From Promethearchaeota archaeon (GTDB lineage: Archaea > Asgardarchaeota > Lokiarchaeia > Sigyniarchaeales > SOKP01): a DNA stretch of 15,032 nucleotides. Positions within the stretch are counted from its first letter, which is position 1. Every line of letters begins with the position of its first letter. Below, one piece after another: positions 6,207 to 12,572 of this stretch. The DNA lies in assembly GCA_030615235.1 (NCBI GenBank), contig JAUWZR010000033.1:1-15032 (forward strand), written 5' to 3'. The position numbers and the translations under genes were made by a program. Below the pieces are notes generated by a model that was given only the letters and a program-made list of their open reading frames with translations, was not told where the DNA came from and did no database searches.

Positions 6207-6983
6207 TTACATTTTATAATCTTCTATTCCCCGCTTAGTAATAGTATATAATACTTTTTTCTCAGGAAGAAAATGGGAATTTACAAGATGAATGTAAATC
6301 AAACCATTTTCCTTATAGCTTAAATACAATACTTCCGAGAAATAGTGATTTAAATATTGATTTCCAACGGGAAACTCCTTAATAACCGCTTCTTCAATAA
6401 AATTTGGAGCTACTTGAGCTGTTAAAATTGTAATTAATTGAAACCGTTGAGTTAAATTGCTTATTTTTTCTAAAATTTTAAGGTATGTGGTTTTTGTTTT
6501 TAAGAAGGATATCTGTTTATCGCTGCGCTCAATTCTGAAAAAATTATTTATCGAGTCGATTATTAATAGTTTTATATTATTGGATTTGATGATAGAATCC
6601 AATTCATTAAGTTTTAATAAAAGAGCATTGTTACTCATGATTTTTGACACGTAAATATTCTTTAAAGTCTTTTCACTATTATATTTGTTGGATTCTGCTA
6701 ACTCTCGAACTCTTTCGGGGCGGAAGGTGTTTTCTGTATCTAAATAAACAACTTTAAAGGAATTTTGAAAAGCCTGAACTGATAATTGATGACATATCTG
6801 AGTTTTCCCTGTCTTATTAGCTCCAAAAATTACATACCCTTTACCTGAAAAGAATCCACCACCAACAACCTTATTAAAATTCTTGGAACCAGCTGAAATT
6901 ATAGTTTTTTCACGTTTTATTCTTTTAATTTCACTAATAATTTTTTTCTTATCGATTATATTAGATTCAAGTATTTCTCCCAT
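6207..6983 (-). CDS. RadA/RadB-like RecA-superfamily ATPase (Rad51 paralog)
   Basis: The 258-residue protein consists of the RecA/Rad51 ATPase core without the N-terminal helix-hairpin-helix domain of full RadA, which suggests a RadB-type mediator or Rad51 paralog in recombination. Motifs in order: FNKVVGGGFFSGKGYVIFGA leading into Walker A GANKTGKT (54-61), followed by Q62 as in RadA; the RadA-like VVYLDTENTFRPERV (78-92); Walker B LLIID (139-143); ILTAQVAPN, corresponding to the sensor-like strand; and a RadA-type C-terminal KRGIEDY. The RadA L2-type glycine-rich loop is not obvious, so independent strand-exchange activity is doubtful. It is divergent from the TFE-beta-like gene, and a 21-base palindrome lies 35-55 bases before its start. 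No Shine-Dalgarno site is visible. Confidence 0.8.
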   Translation of the reverse strand: MGEILESNIIDKKKIISEIKRIKREKTIISAGSKNFNKVVGGGFFSGKGYVIFGANKTGKTQICHQLSVQAFQNSFKVVYLDTENTFRPERVRELAESNKYNSEKTLKNIYVSKIMSNNALLLKLNELDSIIKSNNIKLLIIDSINNFFRIERSDKQISFLKTKTTYLKILEKISNLTQRFQLITILTAQVAPNFIEEAVIKEFPVGNQYLNHYFSEVLYLSYKENGLIYIHLVNSHFLPEKKVLYTITKRGIEDYKM

Positions 6984-7017
6984 AATAAATCGGTCTCTTA
7001 ACTTTCTCAGTTAATAG

Positions 7018-7038
7018 TTATTTAGAATTTCTAAATAA
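7018..7038. promoter_or_regulatory. Perfect 21-base palindrome in a divergent promoter region
   Basis: TTATTTAGAA (7018-7027) and TTCTAAATAA (7029-7038) are exact inverted copies around one central T. The site lies 35 bases before the RadA-like start and 150 bases before the TFE-beta-like start. This size and symmetry fit a binding site for a dimeric winged-helix or HTH regulator, controlling mainly the RadA-like gene. With only one central base, an RNA hairpin would be strained. The regulatory role is inferred. Confidence 0.45.
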
Positions 7039-7187
7039 ACAATAAAAACTTAATTAGGTAATGCTTATTTCTATTGATAAAAGATTAAATCGTAAAATTA
7101 ATTTTTGATTAAATATTGTCTATTATTAATATTAACTTTAACATTTGTTTTTAAATAATTAGATATTAATGTTTTCATCCTCTAAAA

Positions 7188-7790
7188 ATGGCAAAAAAAA
7201 AGAAAGAAGTATGTCCGTATTGTGGAAATAGTTTTGCGTATCTCAGCCGACATAAGTGCAAAGTAAAGGAGAGAGTTGAAGGTACAGAAGAAGAGGGAAA
7301 ATCTGATACTGAACGGAGAATGGAAAGAATAGAGGAAAGGAAAAGAGAAGAGTCTCGGAGTTTAAAAAAGGATGAACGAATGGTTCTCAATATTATCTCA
7401 CGAGAAAAGGATATTTATTTTGAGGAATTATTAGACATAACAAAGAATGAACGAATCGATCTCAATAGAATTCTAAATATTTTATCGCTTCAATCAAAAA
7501 TATTAGTAAATAGAGAGTTAATGGAGGCCTCGTGGACAAAACATATAACCATAAATGAATCGTATGATGTAGAAATAAAAGATCGGAAAATTGACAGGAA
7601 TAAAAACGATTTCATATTAGATATTTTTTCACACCAACCATGTTTAATCTGTCCTTTTATAAGTAAATGTAATAGTACTAACCTTGATCGATTTAATCCA
7701 ACACACTGTCCTTGGTTATCAGATTGGATAGAATCGACGCTGGAAGGGAAGATTTATAACATACATTTTGAAAATATTAAGGATCTGTAA
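7188..7790 (+). CDS. TFE-beta/RPC34-like iron-sulfur transcription factor with N-terminal zinc finger
   Basis: The 200-residue protein has a zinc finger C9-x2-C12-x9-H22-x-C24, a highly charged Glu/Arg/Lys coiled-coil-like stretch (about 27-60), a winged-helix-like segment (about 61-115), and a C-terminal cysteine cluster C152-x2-C155-x5-C161-x12-C174 followed by WLSDWIE. The cluster PCLICPFISKC with a later NPTHC closely matches the C-terminal [4Fe-4S] motif of RNA polymerase III subunit RPC34/RPC39 and archaeal TFE-beta (PC..CPV...C, then a cysteine and a W/Y-rich end). TFE-beta pairs with TFE-alpha to help open promoter DNA. The N-terminal zinc finger is not part of the usual TFE-beta architecture. 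It stands alone, divergent from the RadA-like gene and ending four bases before the convergent ftsJ-like gene. Family assignment is from recalled motifs. Confidence 0.7.
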   Translation: MAKKKKEVCPYCGNSFAYLSRHKCKVKERVEGTEEEGKSDTERRMERIEERKREESRSLKKDERMVLNIISREKDIYFEELLDITKNERIDLNRILNILSLQSKILVNRELMEASWTKHITINESYDVEIKDRKIDRNKNDFILDIFSHQPCLICPFISKCNSTNLDRFNPTHCPWLSDWIESTLEGKIYNIHFENIKDL

Positions 7791-7794
7791 AGTG

Positions 7795-8433
7795 TTAATA
7801 CTTCTTCTTTAAACCAATTAAATAGATTTCGTTACTTTTTTTATTAGATGATTTTGGTTTTAAACTTCTCACAACCATAAAATGTTGTTTCACCTTTTTG
7901 TAGAAATTCTCGAAATCAGCTCCTTGAAATACTTTTATTAAAAAATTTCCTTTGATTTTGAGGTTTTCTGTAAGCTCAAGGACGCTATCACATAGTTTAA
8001 TTTGCCTTGATTGATCACTAAATTTATTACCAGATTTATTAATACTCGCATCAGAAAGAATGAGATCAAGTTTTTCTCCGTTAAAATAATTATTAATTTC
8101 CACTTGAAACTCGGGAGTGGTAAAATCCATTTTAAGTATTTTTATTTCTTCAATAGGGGCTAATCTTTTCGTATCTACACCCATAATTTTATAATGATCT
8201 CGGTGATAATAATTATCATGATATTTTTTAACATTTGATTCGCCGAATTGCTTAGCTACTTGAAGCCAAGAACCAGGAGTACTTCCGAGATCTAAAATGT
8301 AAAAAGCTCTTTTAAAAATATTGTATCTTTTTTGAACATCGAGCAATTTAAATGCTGATCGAGCCCGATACCCTTCTCTTTTTGCTTTTTTGTATACTGC
8401 CTCTTTTCTGTGTTCCTCTGAGCTTTTTGGCAT
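7795..8433 (-). CDS. FtsJ/RlmE-family 2'-O-ribose RNA methyltransferase
   Basis: This SAM-dependent enzyme methylates ribose 2'-OH groups in RNA: 23S rRNA by RlmE, or the tRNA anticodon loop by Trm7-type members. The K-D-K-E catalytic tetrad is complete: K29 in RARSAFKLL, D128 in LILSDAS, K167 in FLIKVFQG and E202 in SNEIYLIG. The SAM-binding motif is LDLGSTPGSW (47-56), slightly altered from the usual DLGAAPGGW. The motif after the catalytic Asp is SDASINKSG instead of SDMAPN-TG. Length (212) fits a single-domain RlmE without the C-terminal TRAM extension seen in some archaeal members. It starts 15 bases after trm1 ends, so the two are probably co-transcribed as an RNA-modification pair. Target RNA cannot be decided from sequence. 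Confidence 0.9.
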   Translation of the reverse strand: MPKSSEEHRKEAVYKKAKREGYRARSAFKLLDVQKRYNIFKRAFYILDLGSTPGSWLQVAKQFGESNVKKYHDNYYHRDHYKIMGVDTKRLAPIEEIKILKMDFTTPEFQVEINNYFNGEKLDLILSDASINKSGNKFSDQSRQIKLCDSVLELTENLKIKGNFLIKVFQGADFENFYKKVKQHFMVVRSLKPKSSNKKSNEIYLIGLKKKY

Positions 8434-8448
8434 TTTTATAAGTCGAAA

Positions 8449-9672
8449 TTATTTTTCAATTTGTGATAGTAATGATTTAAAATCATCTATTCTCATATTA
8501 GTCTTAATTGAGAGAAAATCGAAATGAGTCCTTGATGCTCTGTATCCATTTTCCTTTATTAGATTTATTAAATTATCAAGTTTGGGAATATATGAAAGTT
8601 TTAATTGTTGGCAGAGTTTATGAATATTATAATAGGAAATTGGCATATTAATTTCTTGAAGGGCGTAATTGATGAGTTTATCGAACCGTTTTTTATTTTT
8701 AATTGCCAATTGTTCATTAAGTCGTGTTATTTCATCTAAAAAAAGTTTTTGGTGGATTTCCTTTATCCATAAAGGTCCGGAGTAATATAAATCGTCATTG
8801 TTTAAACACAACGGACAGACATGAGGGTTTCCTAATCTGTATTCACTTATTATAGTTCGATACCCACATTTTTTACAATGGATCAGGTATCCATAGCTAT
8901 TTAACGAATTTTCCTGAATTCTCGTTTTCCCCCTATATGTTAGAGCAAACACTCTTATAAAATGATTAGAATAAAATGTTAACAAGGGGGTTATCCCACT
9001 ATTGTTAATATTTGCAATTCTTGATATGAAATAGAGAAGAATTCGCGCTCCAACCTCTTTACAGTATTCTGAATGAATTGGTTTAGACATATACTTTCTA
9101 ATACATGCTTTTGGTCTCACACCGAATAAAACTGCTGTATCAGTTGCAGTAATACACATTAACCCATCATTTTTTTTAATTGCTTTAAAAGCAGAATCAA
9201 CATAAATATTGGGCGTACCAAAAGGATCAATCGAAATAACATCAGGCAATCGATTTTTCTGTGAAATTTCAGTAAATAATAAGTTAGCATCTTTATTAGA
9301 AAGGGCGATTCGGTTAGAAGCAATATCGTTCAATTCTAAATTCTTCTCAATTAAGTTAACAGCAACGGGATTAATATCGTTGATGTATATTTTTTCGATA
9401 TTTATAGAATTTTTTAATAATCTTAAAGATGTCACGCCAGTCCCGGACATACAATCAACAATTTCTAATGGTTCTTGGTAAAAGATATTATTATACGCTT
9501 TTATTGCCAAGATTGAAATGTCTCTATTTATCTCCATTTTTTCATTATAAAACACATTCATCGATTTAGAGGGAATACTAACACTATCGTTCTTATGTAA
9601 ATATAATTTGGCTAAACCTTCTTGTTTTAATATGAAATTATTCCTTTTAAGATGAGTATTTTCAAATCTCAT
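8449..9672 (-). CDS. trm1: tRNA (guanine26-N2)-dimethyltransferase Trm1
   Basis: Trm1 dimethylates the exocyclic amine of G26 in tRNA using SAM and is found in archaea and eukaryotes. The 407-residue protein shows the family blocks: VFYNEKMEINRDISIL (40-55); CMSGTGVTSLR SAM motif (74-84); the NDINPVAVNLIEKN adenosine-binding region; IDPFGTP (148-154), holding the catalytic D-P-F-G; CITATDTAVLFG (173-184); and the RKYMSKPIHSEYCKEVGARI block. The C-terminal domain has a zinc-binding pair, CKKC (266-269) and CPLC (286-289), typical of archaeal Trm1. Length is normal. It lies between the FBPase gene (54 bases upstream) and the FtsJ-like gene (15 bases downstream), all on the minus strand, suggesting an operon. 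Confidence 0.95.
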   Translation of the reverse strand: MRFENTHLKRNNFILKQEGLAKLYLHKNDSVSIPSKSMNVFYNEKMEINRDISILAIKAYNNIFYQEPLEIVDCMSGTGVTSLRLLKNSINIEKIYINDINPVAVNLIEKNLELNDIASNRIALSNKDANLLFTEISQKNRLPDVISIDPFGTPNIYVDSAFKAIKKNDGLMCITATDTAVLFGVRPKACIRKYMSKPIHSEYCKEVGARILLYFISRIANINNSGITPLLTFYSNHFIRVFALTYRGKTRIQENSLNSYGYLIHCKKCGYRTIISEYRLGNPHVCPLCLNNDDLYYSGPLWIKEIHQKLFLDEITRLNEQLAIKNKKRFDKLINYALQEINMPISYYNIHKLCQQLKLSYIPKLDNLINLIKENGYRASRTHFDFLSIKTNMRIDDFKSLLSQIEK

Positions 9673-9726
9673 ACTTGATAAGCCTTCATTGTTTATTTGT
9701 TCATGAATTAGAGAGACATTGTTAAC

Positions 9727-10719
9727 TTATGAGGAGTTATAGAGTTTAACTGGTTTTTTACTCCCTAATAGCCCTCCAGAAGTTATCGAATGAATCGTAT
9801 AAACATTATCTTTAGTCAACGGCTCAATCCATTCAATTTCTTTAACTTTTTCATCATTTTCACTACTATCAATAATATAAAATTCGCCTTCTAAAGTCTT
9901 AATAATAAATGCTAGGGGAAGCCATTCGTAATAAATACGAATTTTAGGTTTCGGTGAAGCAAAATATGCATAAACTCCGCCATAGGTTAAGATTGCATGG
10001 AAATCCCCTACAAAACTTCCACTATAGCGATCTTTAAAATCGTGATTAATTAAAGCTTGTTGATAAGCTTTAGATTTACCTGACCAATTTGAAGAATCAC
10101 CTCCCAGACATCTAATACCTCCCACTTCTTTATTTGGTAATTGTTTGTTTTCTTGGTAGATATAATGGTAAAAAGTCATACTATAAGGTGAGGTATCCAA
10201 AATGAATTCAGCTACTTTACCGTTAAAAGCCAAGACTAGATTAGTATAAATCCCATAAAGGACGTAAAAACTACATACAATATGACCTTTTACATCATAA
10301 ATTCCAACAATTGTTCCAACCGTCCGATTAACTATAACATTAGAAGATCCGTCAACAGGATCTATTGTTATACCGAAATTTCCGTTACCAATAATGGGTT
10401 CAGCCTCTTCAGATGCTACAAATAAACAATCTAAGTCAGCTTCTTCAATCGCTTTTAATATAATACTGTGCGTTAATTTATCTTCATGAGTTTGGAGTTC
10501 GCCGTAAATATTCTTCCCCTCTTTTATTTCATTTATAAAATTCATCCTTTGTTCTATTTCGCGTGAAGATATTCCCCTTTCTAATAATCCTCGAATTGGA
10601 ATGGTTGCATCGGCAATAGTCTCGATAATTTCTATAAGATTTTCTTTACTAGAAAGCGAATTCGAAACATTGATATCTAACCATTTTGATAATTTTATCT
10701 TATTTTCTTTTTTACTCAT
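9727..10719 (-). CDS. fbp: Class I fructose-1,6-bisphosphatase
   Basis: This Mg-dependent enzyme removes the C1 phosphate of fructose 1,6-bisphosphate in gluconeogenesis. The 330 residues show FBPase-specific signatures rather than only generic inositol-phosphatase ones. VASEEAEP (101-108) supplies glutamate ligands E104 and E105. The core IDPVDGSSN (119-127) has D120 and D123, followed by VGTIVGIYD. GSFVGDFHAILTYGGVYAYFA matches the substrate-binding FBPase segment. IRIYYEWLPLAF contains E265, matching the conserved glutamate of the CYE-NPMA motif. Many archaea instead use the bifunctional FBP aldolase/phosphatase or other classes, so the class I enzyme is worth noting. It lies upstream of trm1 on the same strand with no evident terminator between them. 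A nearby out-of-frame ATG (10730-10732) opens only six codons. Confidence 0.88.
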   Translation of the reverse strand: MSKKENKIKLSKWLDINVSNSLSSKENLIEIIETIADATIPIRGLLERGISSREIEQRMNFINEIKEGKNIYGELQTHEDKLTHSIILKAIEEADLDCLFVASEEAEPIIGNGNFGITIDPVDGSSNVIVNRTVGTIVGIYDVKGHIVCSFYVLYGIYTNLVLAFNGKVAEFILDTSPYSMTFYHYIYQENKQLPNKEVGGIRCLGGDSSNWSGKSKAYQQALINHDFKDRYSGSFVGDFHAILTYGGVYAYFASPKPKIRIYYEWLPLAFIIKTLEGEFYIIDSSENDEKVKEIEWIEPLTKDNVYTIHSITSGGLLGSKKPVKLYNSS

Positions 10720-10803
10720 TCTGATTACTCATTTTTGTTGAGGATGAAAAATTATTCCATGATCCTAGATAATAAGCTATAACTGATAATATTTTATATT
10801 ACT

Positions 10804-11496
10804 TTATTCGAAACCATGATTTGTTAATCTCGAATTAAAAACAGATAATATTTTCCTGTCTCCGTCATACAAAATAAACTTTCGGTTGTTAACTACATCT
10901 GTTCTCTCAATTTTAATTGAGTTTTTAACCCAATATTCCATTACATTGCCGCCGCTTTCCACATCATAAATAACTCCCTCAATCGTATTTCTACTAAGTT
11001 CATTTGTAATTAAAATATCAATATCATATTGTTTGTTTAAATATGAAAGATTGGCTAAAATTTGATTTAACTTATAATTCAACCCAATATTTTTGCCTTT
11101 TTTGTCATGACGTAACTCTAAGCGATATAAATCTGTGAGAGAATCAATAATAATCATTCTTAGAATTCCTTTTCCTGATCTTAAACGATTTAGAATTATG
11201 AATTCTAGGTTAAAAACAAGCCTGAATAACTCCAAAAAATTAGTTGATTTAATAAATTGTATATTTTCTAAGAGAGCATCTAAATTACGCTCAAAAAGAG
11301 TACTTATTTTATTGAATGGAAAGTTTGGTTTGCTATATATGTACAGGACATTTTTTCTATTTAAAGCATTTTTCCAAGCGATTTGGAGAGCTAAGGTAGA
11401 TTTACCTATGCCAAAGCTGCCCCATAATGAAGTTATTCCCTCTTTGGCATCAGTTGATTTAAAGGACTCATTTATTTTAGGTAGGGGAAATTGCAT
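10804..11496 (-). CDS. RadB-like RecA-superfamily ATPase (Rad51 paralog)
   Basis: This 230-residue ATPase has an early Walker A, GSFGIGKS (26-33), followed by TLALQIAW and the strand NVLYIYSKPNF, which lacks the usual DTE glutamate. Walker B is RMIIIDSLTDLY with D118. The DIDILITNELS strand and the late GGNVMEYWVKNSIKIER stretch resemble RadB/KaiC-type proteins, where a glycine pair precedes a helix bearing the P-G-G..L.. motif. Its size matches archaeal RadB, which lacks the helix-hairpin-helix DNA-binding domain. Loss of the acidic residue after strand 2 suggests weak or altered ATP hydrolysis. It is divergent from the RuvC-like gene, only 44 bases away, and lies upstream of the FBPase-trm1-ftsJ run (84-base gap). 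A recombination or single-strand-binding mediator role is inferred. Confidence 0.72.
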   Translation of the reverse strand: MQFPLPKINESFKSTDAKEGITSLWGSFGIGKSTLALQIAWKNALNRKNVLYIYSKPNFPFNKISTLFERNLDALLENIQFIKSTNFLELFRLVFNLEFIILNRLRSGKGILRMIIIDSLTDLYRLELRHDKKGKNIGLNYKLNQILANLSYLNKQYDIDILITNELSRNTIEGVIYDVESGGNVMEYWVKNSIKIERTDVVNNRKFILYDGDRKILSVFNSRLTNHGFE

Positions 11497-11522
11497 AATT
11501 AGAAATTTTTAATTGTTTCTTT

Positions 11523-11535
11523 AATATATATATAA
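11523..11535. promoter_or_regulatory. Shared TATA-rich element between RadB-like and RuvC-like genes
   Basis: ATATATATATAAT occupies the 44-base gap between the divergent starts at 11496 and 11541. It lies about 27-39 bases before the RadB-like ATG, correct for a TATA box on that strand. For the RuvC-like gene it is too close to the TTG start, so that gene's promoter is unclear. Co-regulation through a single core is possible. Confidence 0.35.
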
Positions 11536-11540
11536 TTAAT

Positions 11541-12389
11541 TTGAGAAATCAACCCTTATATATCTTAACAGAGGATTTATATTTCTTTTATTTGTTAAAG
11601 AGTGAGTTAGATAAGTATAAAATCCATTTTCAAATCTTAGATTTAGATTCAAAAATTCCCGAGATTCCGTCAATCATCCTCACAACTTCCAATGATTATA
11701 AAAAACTTGGAAATAAAAATCGTGTTAATTATCTTGTATATTCAAAAAATATTGATTTTGGTAAGTATTTCTTACATGTAATTGCTGCTGTGAGAATTGG
11801 GTATAAGGATTATTATTCTACTTTAACTTTTTCTATTGATCCCGGTAAAAAGCTAGGCTTAATGGTTTTTTTAGACGATTATTATTTAGATTCATACTGC
11901 TGTTTTGACAAGAGTTATTTCTTTGCTATTATTCAAAAATATATAGCCGTATTTGATTATGATAATCCAACTTTGATGAAATTAAATTTTAAATTAGGGC
12001 GAGGCGTTCTTGACATTACTTATGATTTAGTAAAGCAAATTTACGTATTGTTTCAGAATCGAAAGAATCTCGGAGTATGTTTGATTGATGAGTTTAAATC
12101 GTCGCAATTTAGGTTATCAGGAAATGTAGTTGGCAAAAAGTTTACAAAAGATGAGATTTCTGCCTTGATACTAGCGTTTAGATTAGGAATCGATGTTAGA
12201 TATGATAATTATGAAGATATTTTTGAACAGTTAAGGAGTAAGAAATTATTTATTGGAAAAACTGAAACAGATAAAACTGAAAATCATGATGAAACCTTAT
12301 TATCATTAGAGGAAGTAGTAGAAAAGGTTTTAAGTGGGAAGTTAACTCTCAGTAATGCAATAGAAACCATAAACGCTAATAATGCATAA
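11541..12389 (+). CDS. Putative RuvC-like RNase H-fold nuclease
   Basis: The 282-residue protein is not assigned to a named family, but its central and C-terminal part reads like RuvC. A first strand, LTFSIDPGKKLGLMVF (95-110), carries the IDPG motif with D100 as putative metal ligand. A later strand, GVCLIDEFKSS, has D183/E184. The stretch GNVVGKKFTKDEISALILAF (194-213) resembles the RuvC segment with a V-x-G-x-G-x-K loop and a DAxxALALA helix, with D204 or E205 as the last acidic residue. The second RuvC glutamate strand is not clear: FKLGRG sits there. Residues 1-90 form an unrelated N-terminal domain, and the last 50 are charged and helical. Translation starts at TTG; no in-frame ATG comes before the catalytic core. 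Divergent pairing with a RadB-like ATPase supports a DNA-recombination role. Confidence 0.45.
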   Translation: MRNQPLYILTEDLYFFYLLKSELDKYKIHFQILDLDSKIPEIPSIILTTSNDYKKLGNKNRVNYLVYSKNIDFGKYFLHVIAAVRIGYKDYYSTLTFSIDPGKKLGLMVFLDDYYLDSYCCFDKSYFFAIIQKYIAVFDYDNPTLMKLNFKLGRGVLDITYDLVKQIYVLFQNRKNLGVCLIDEFKSSQFRLSGNVVGKKFTKDEISALILAFRLGIDVRYDNYEDIFEQLRSKKLFIGKTETDKTENHDETLLSLEEVVEKVLSGKLTLSNAIETINANNA

Positions 12390-12404
12390 TAAAATAATAT
12401 TTAT

Positions 12405-12412
12405 CTTTTTTA
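12405..12412 (+). terminator. T-rich terminator after the RuvC-like gene
   Basis: A T-rich stretch, ATCTTTTTTAC, begins about 15 bases after the stop codon at 12389, fitting an archaeal oligo-T terminator. A second T-tract lies just downstream. No hairpin precedes it. Confidence 0.35.
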
Positions 12413-12422
12413 CAATTTTATC

Positions 12423-12514
12423 TTTATAAAACCGATAAAAGAATAGCACTTTTCTCACAGAAATGTAAAAACATATTCCTTTGATGAGAATGTTTTTTAC
12501 ATTCTTATCGTTTT
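12423..12514 (+). promoter_or_regulatory. Promoter and structured leader of the tandem acyltransferase genes
   Basis: TTTATAAAA at 12423-12431 is a TATA-like box predicting a start near 12455. Just downstream AATGTAAAAACAT (12462-12474) and ATGTTTTTTACATT (12490-12503) form a 13-bp stem with one bulged T. TTCTCA (12452-12457) can instead pair with TGAGAA (12485-12490) inside the loop region, a competing fold. AAAACCGATAAAAG (12428-12441) is also largely complementary to CTTATCGTTTT (12504-12514), but would lie mostly upstream of the predicted start. A structured, roughly 115-base leader ahead of the mini-ORF is inferred. Confidence 0.4.
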
Positions 12515-12530
12515 GGGGATATTTAGAATT

Positions 12531-12572
12531 ATGAAACGGTTTAGAAGTATTGATTTAGATGAAGGGAGATAA
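12531..12572 (+). pseudogene. 13-codon mini-ORF resembling the start of the downstream acyltransferases (relic or leader peptide)
   Basis: ATG at 12531 opens MKRFRSIDLDEGR and stops at TAA 12570-12572, overlapping the ATG of the next gene (TAATG). Its first eight residues align with the starts of the two acyltransferases, MQRIKSLD and MRRLKSID, and AGTATTGAT is identical to the DNA at the same place in the second copy. This fits the stump of a third tandem copy lost by deletion. Alternatively it is a functional upstream ORF that couples translation, since GGGAG at 12564-12568 lies just before the next ATG. Confidence 0.45.

Noticed and set aside
11135..11512. 125-codon plus-strand frame overlapping the RadB-like gene
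   Set aside because: It is antisense to a gene with clear Walker A and B motifs and has low-complexity basic composition, typical of a shadow frame.
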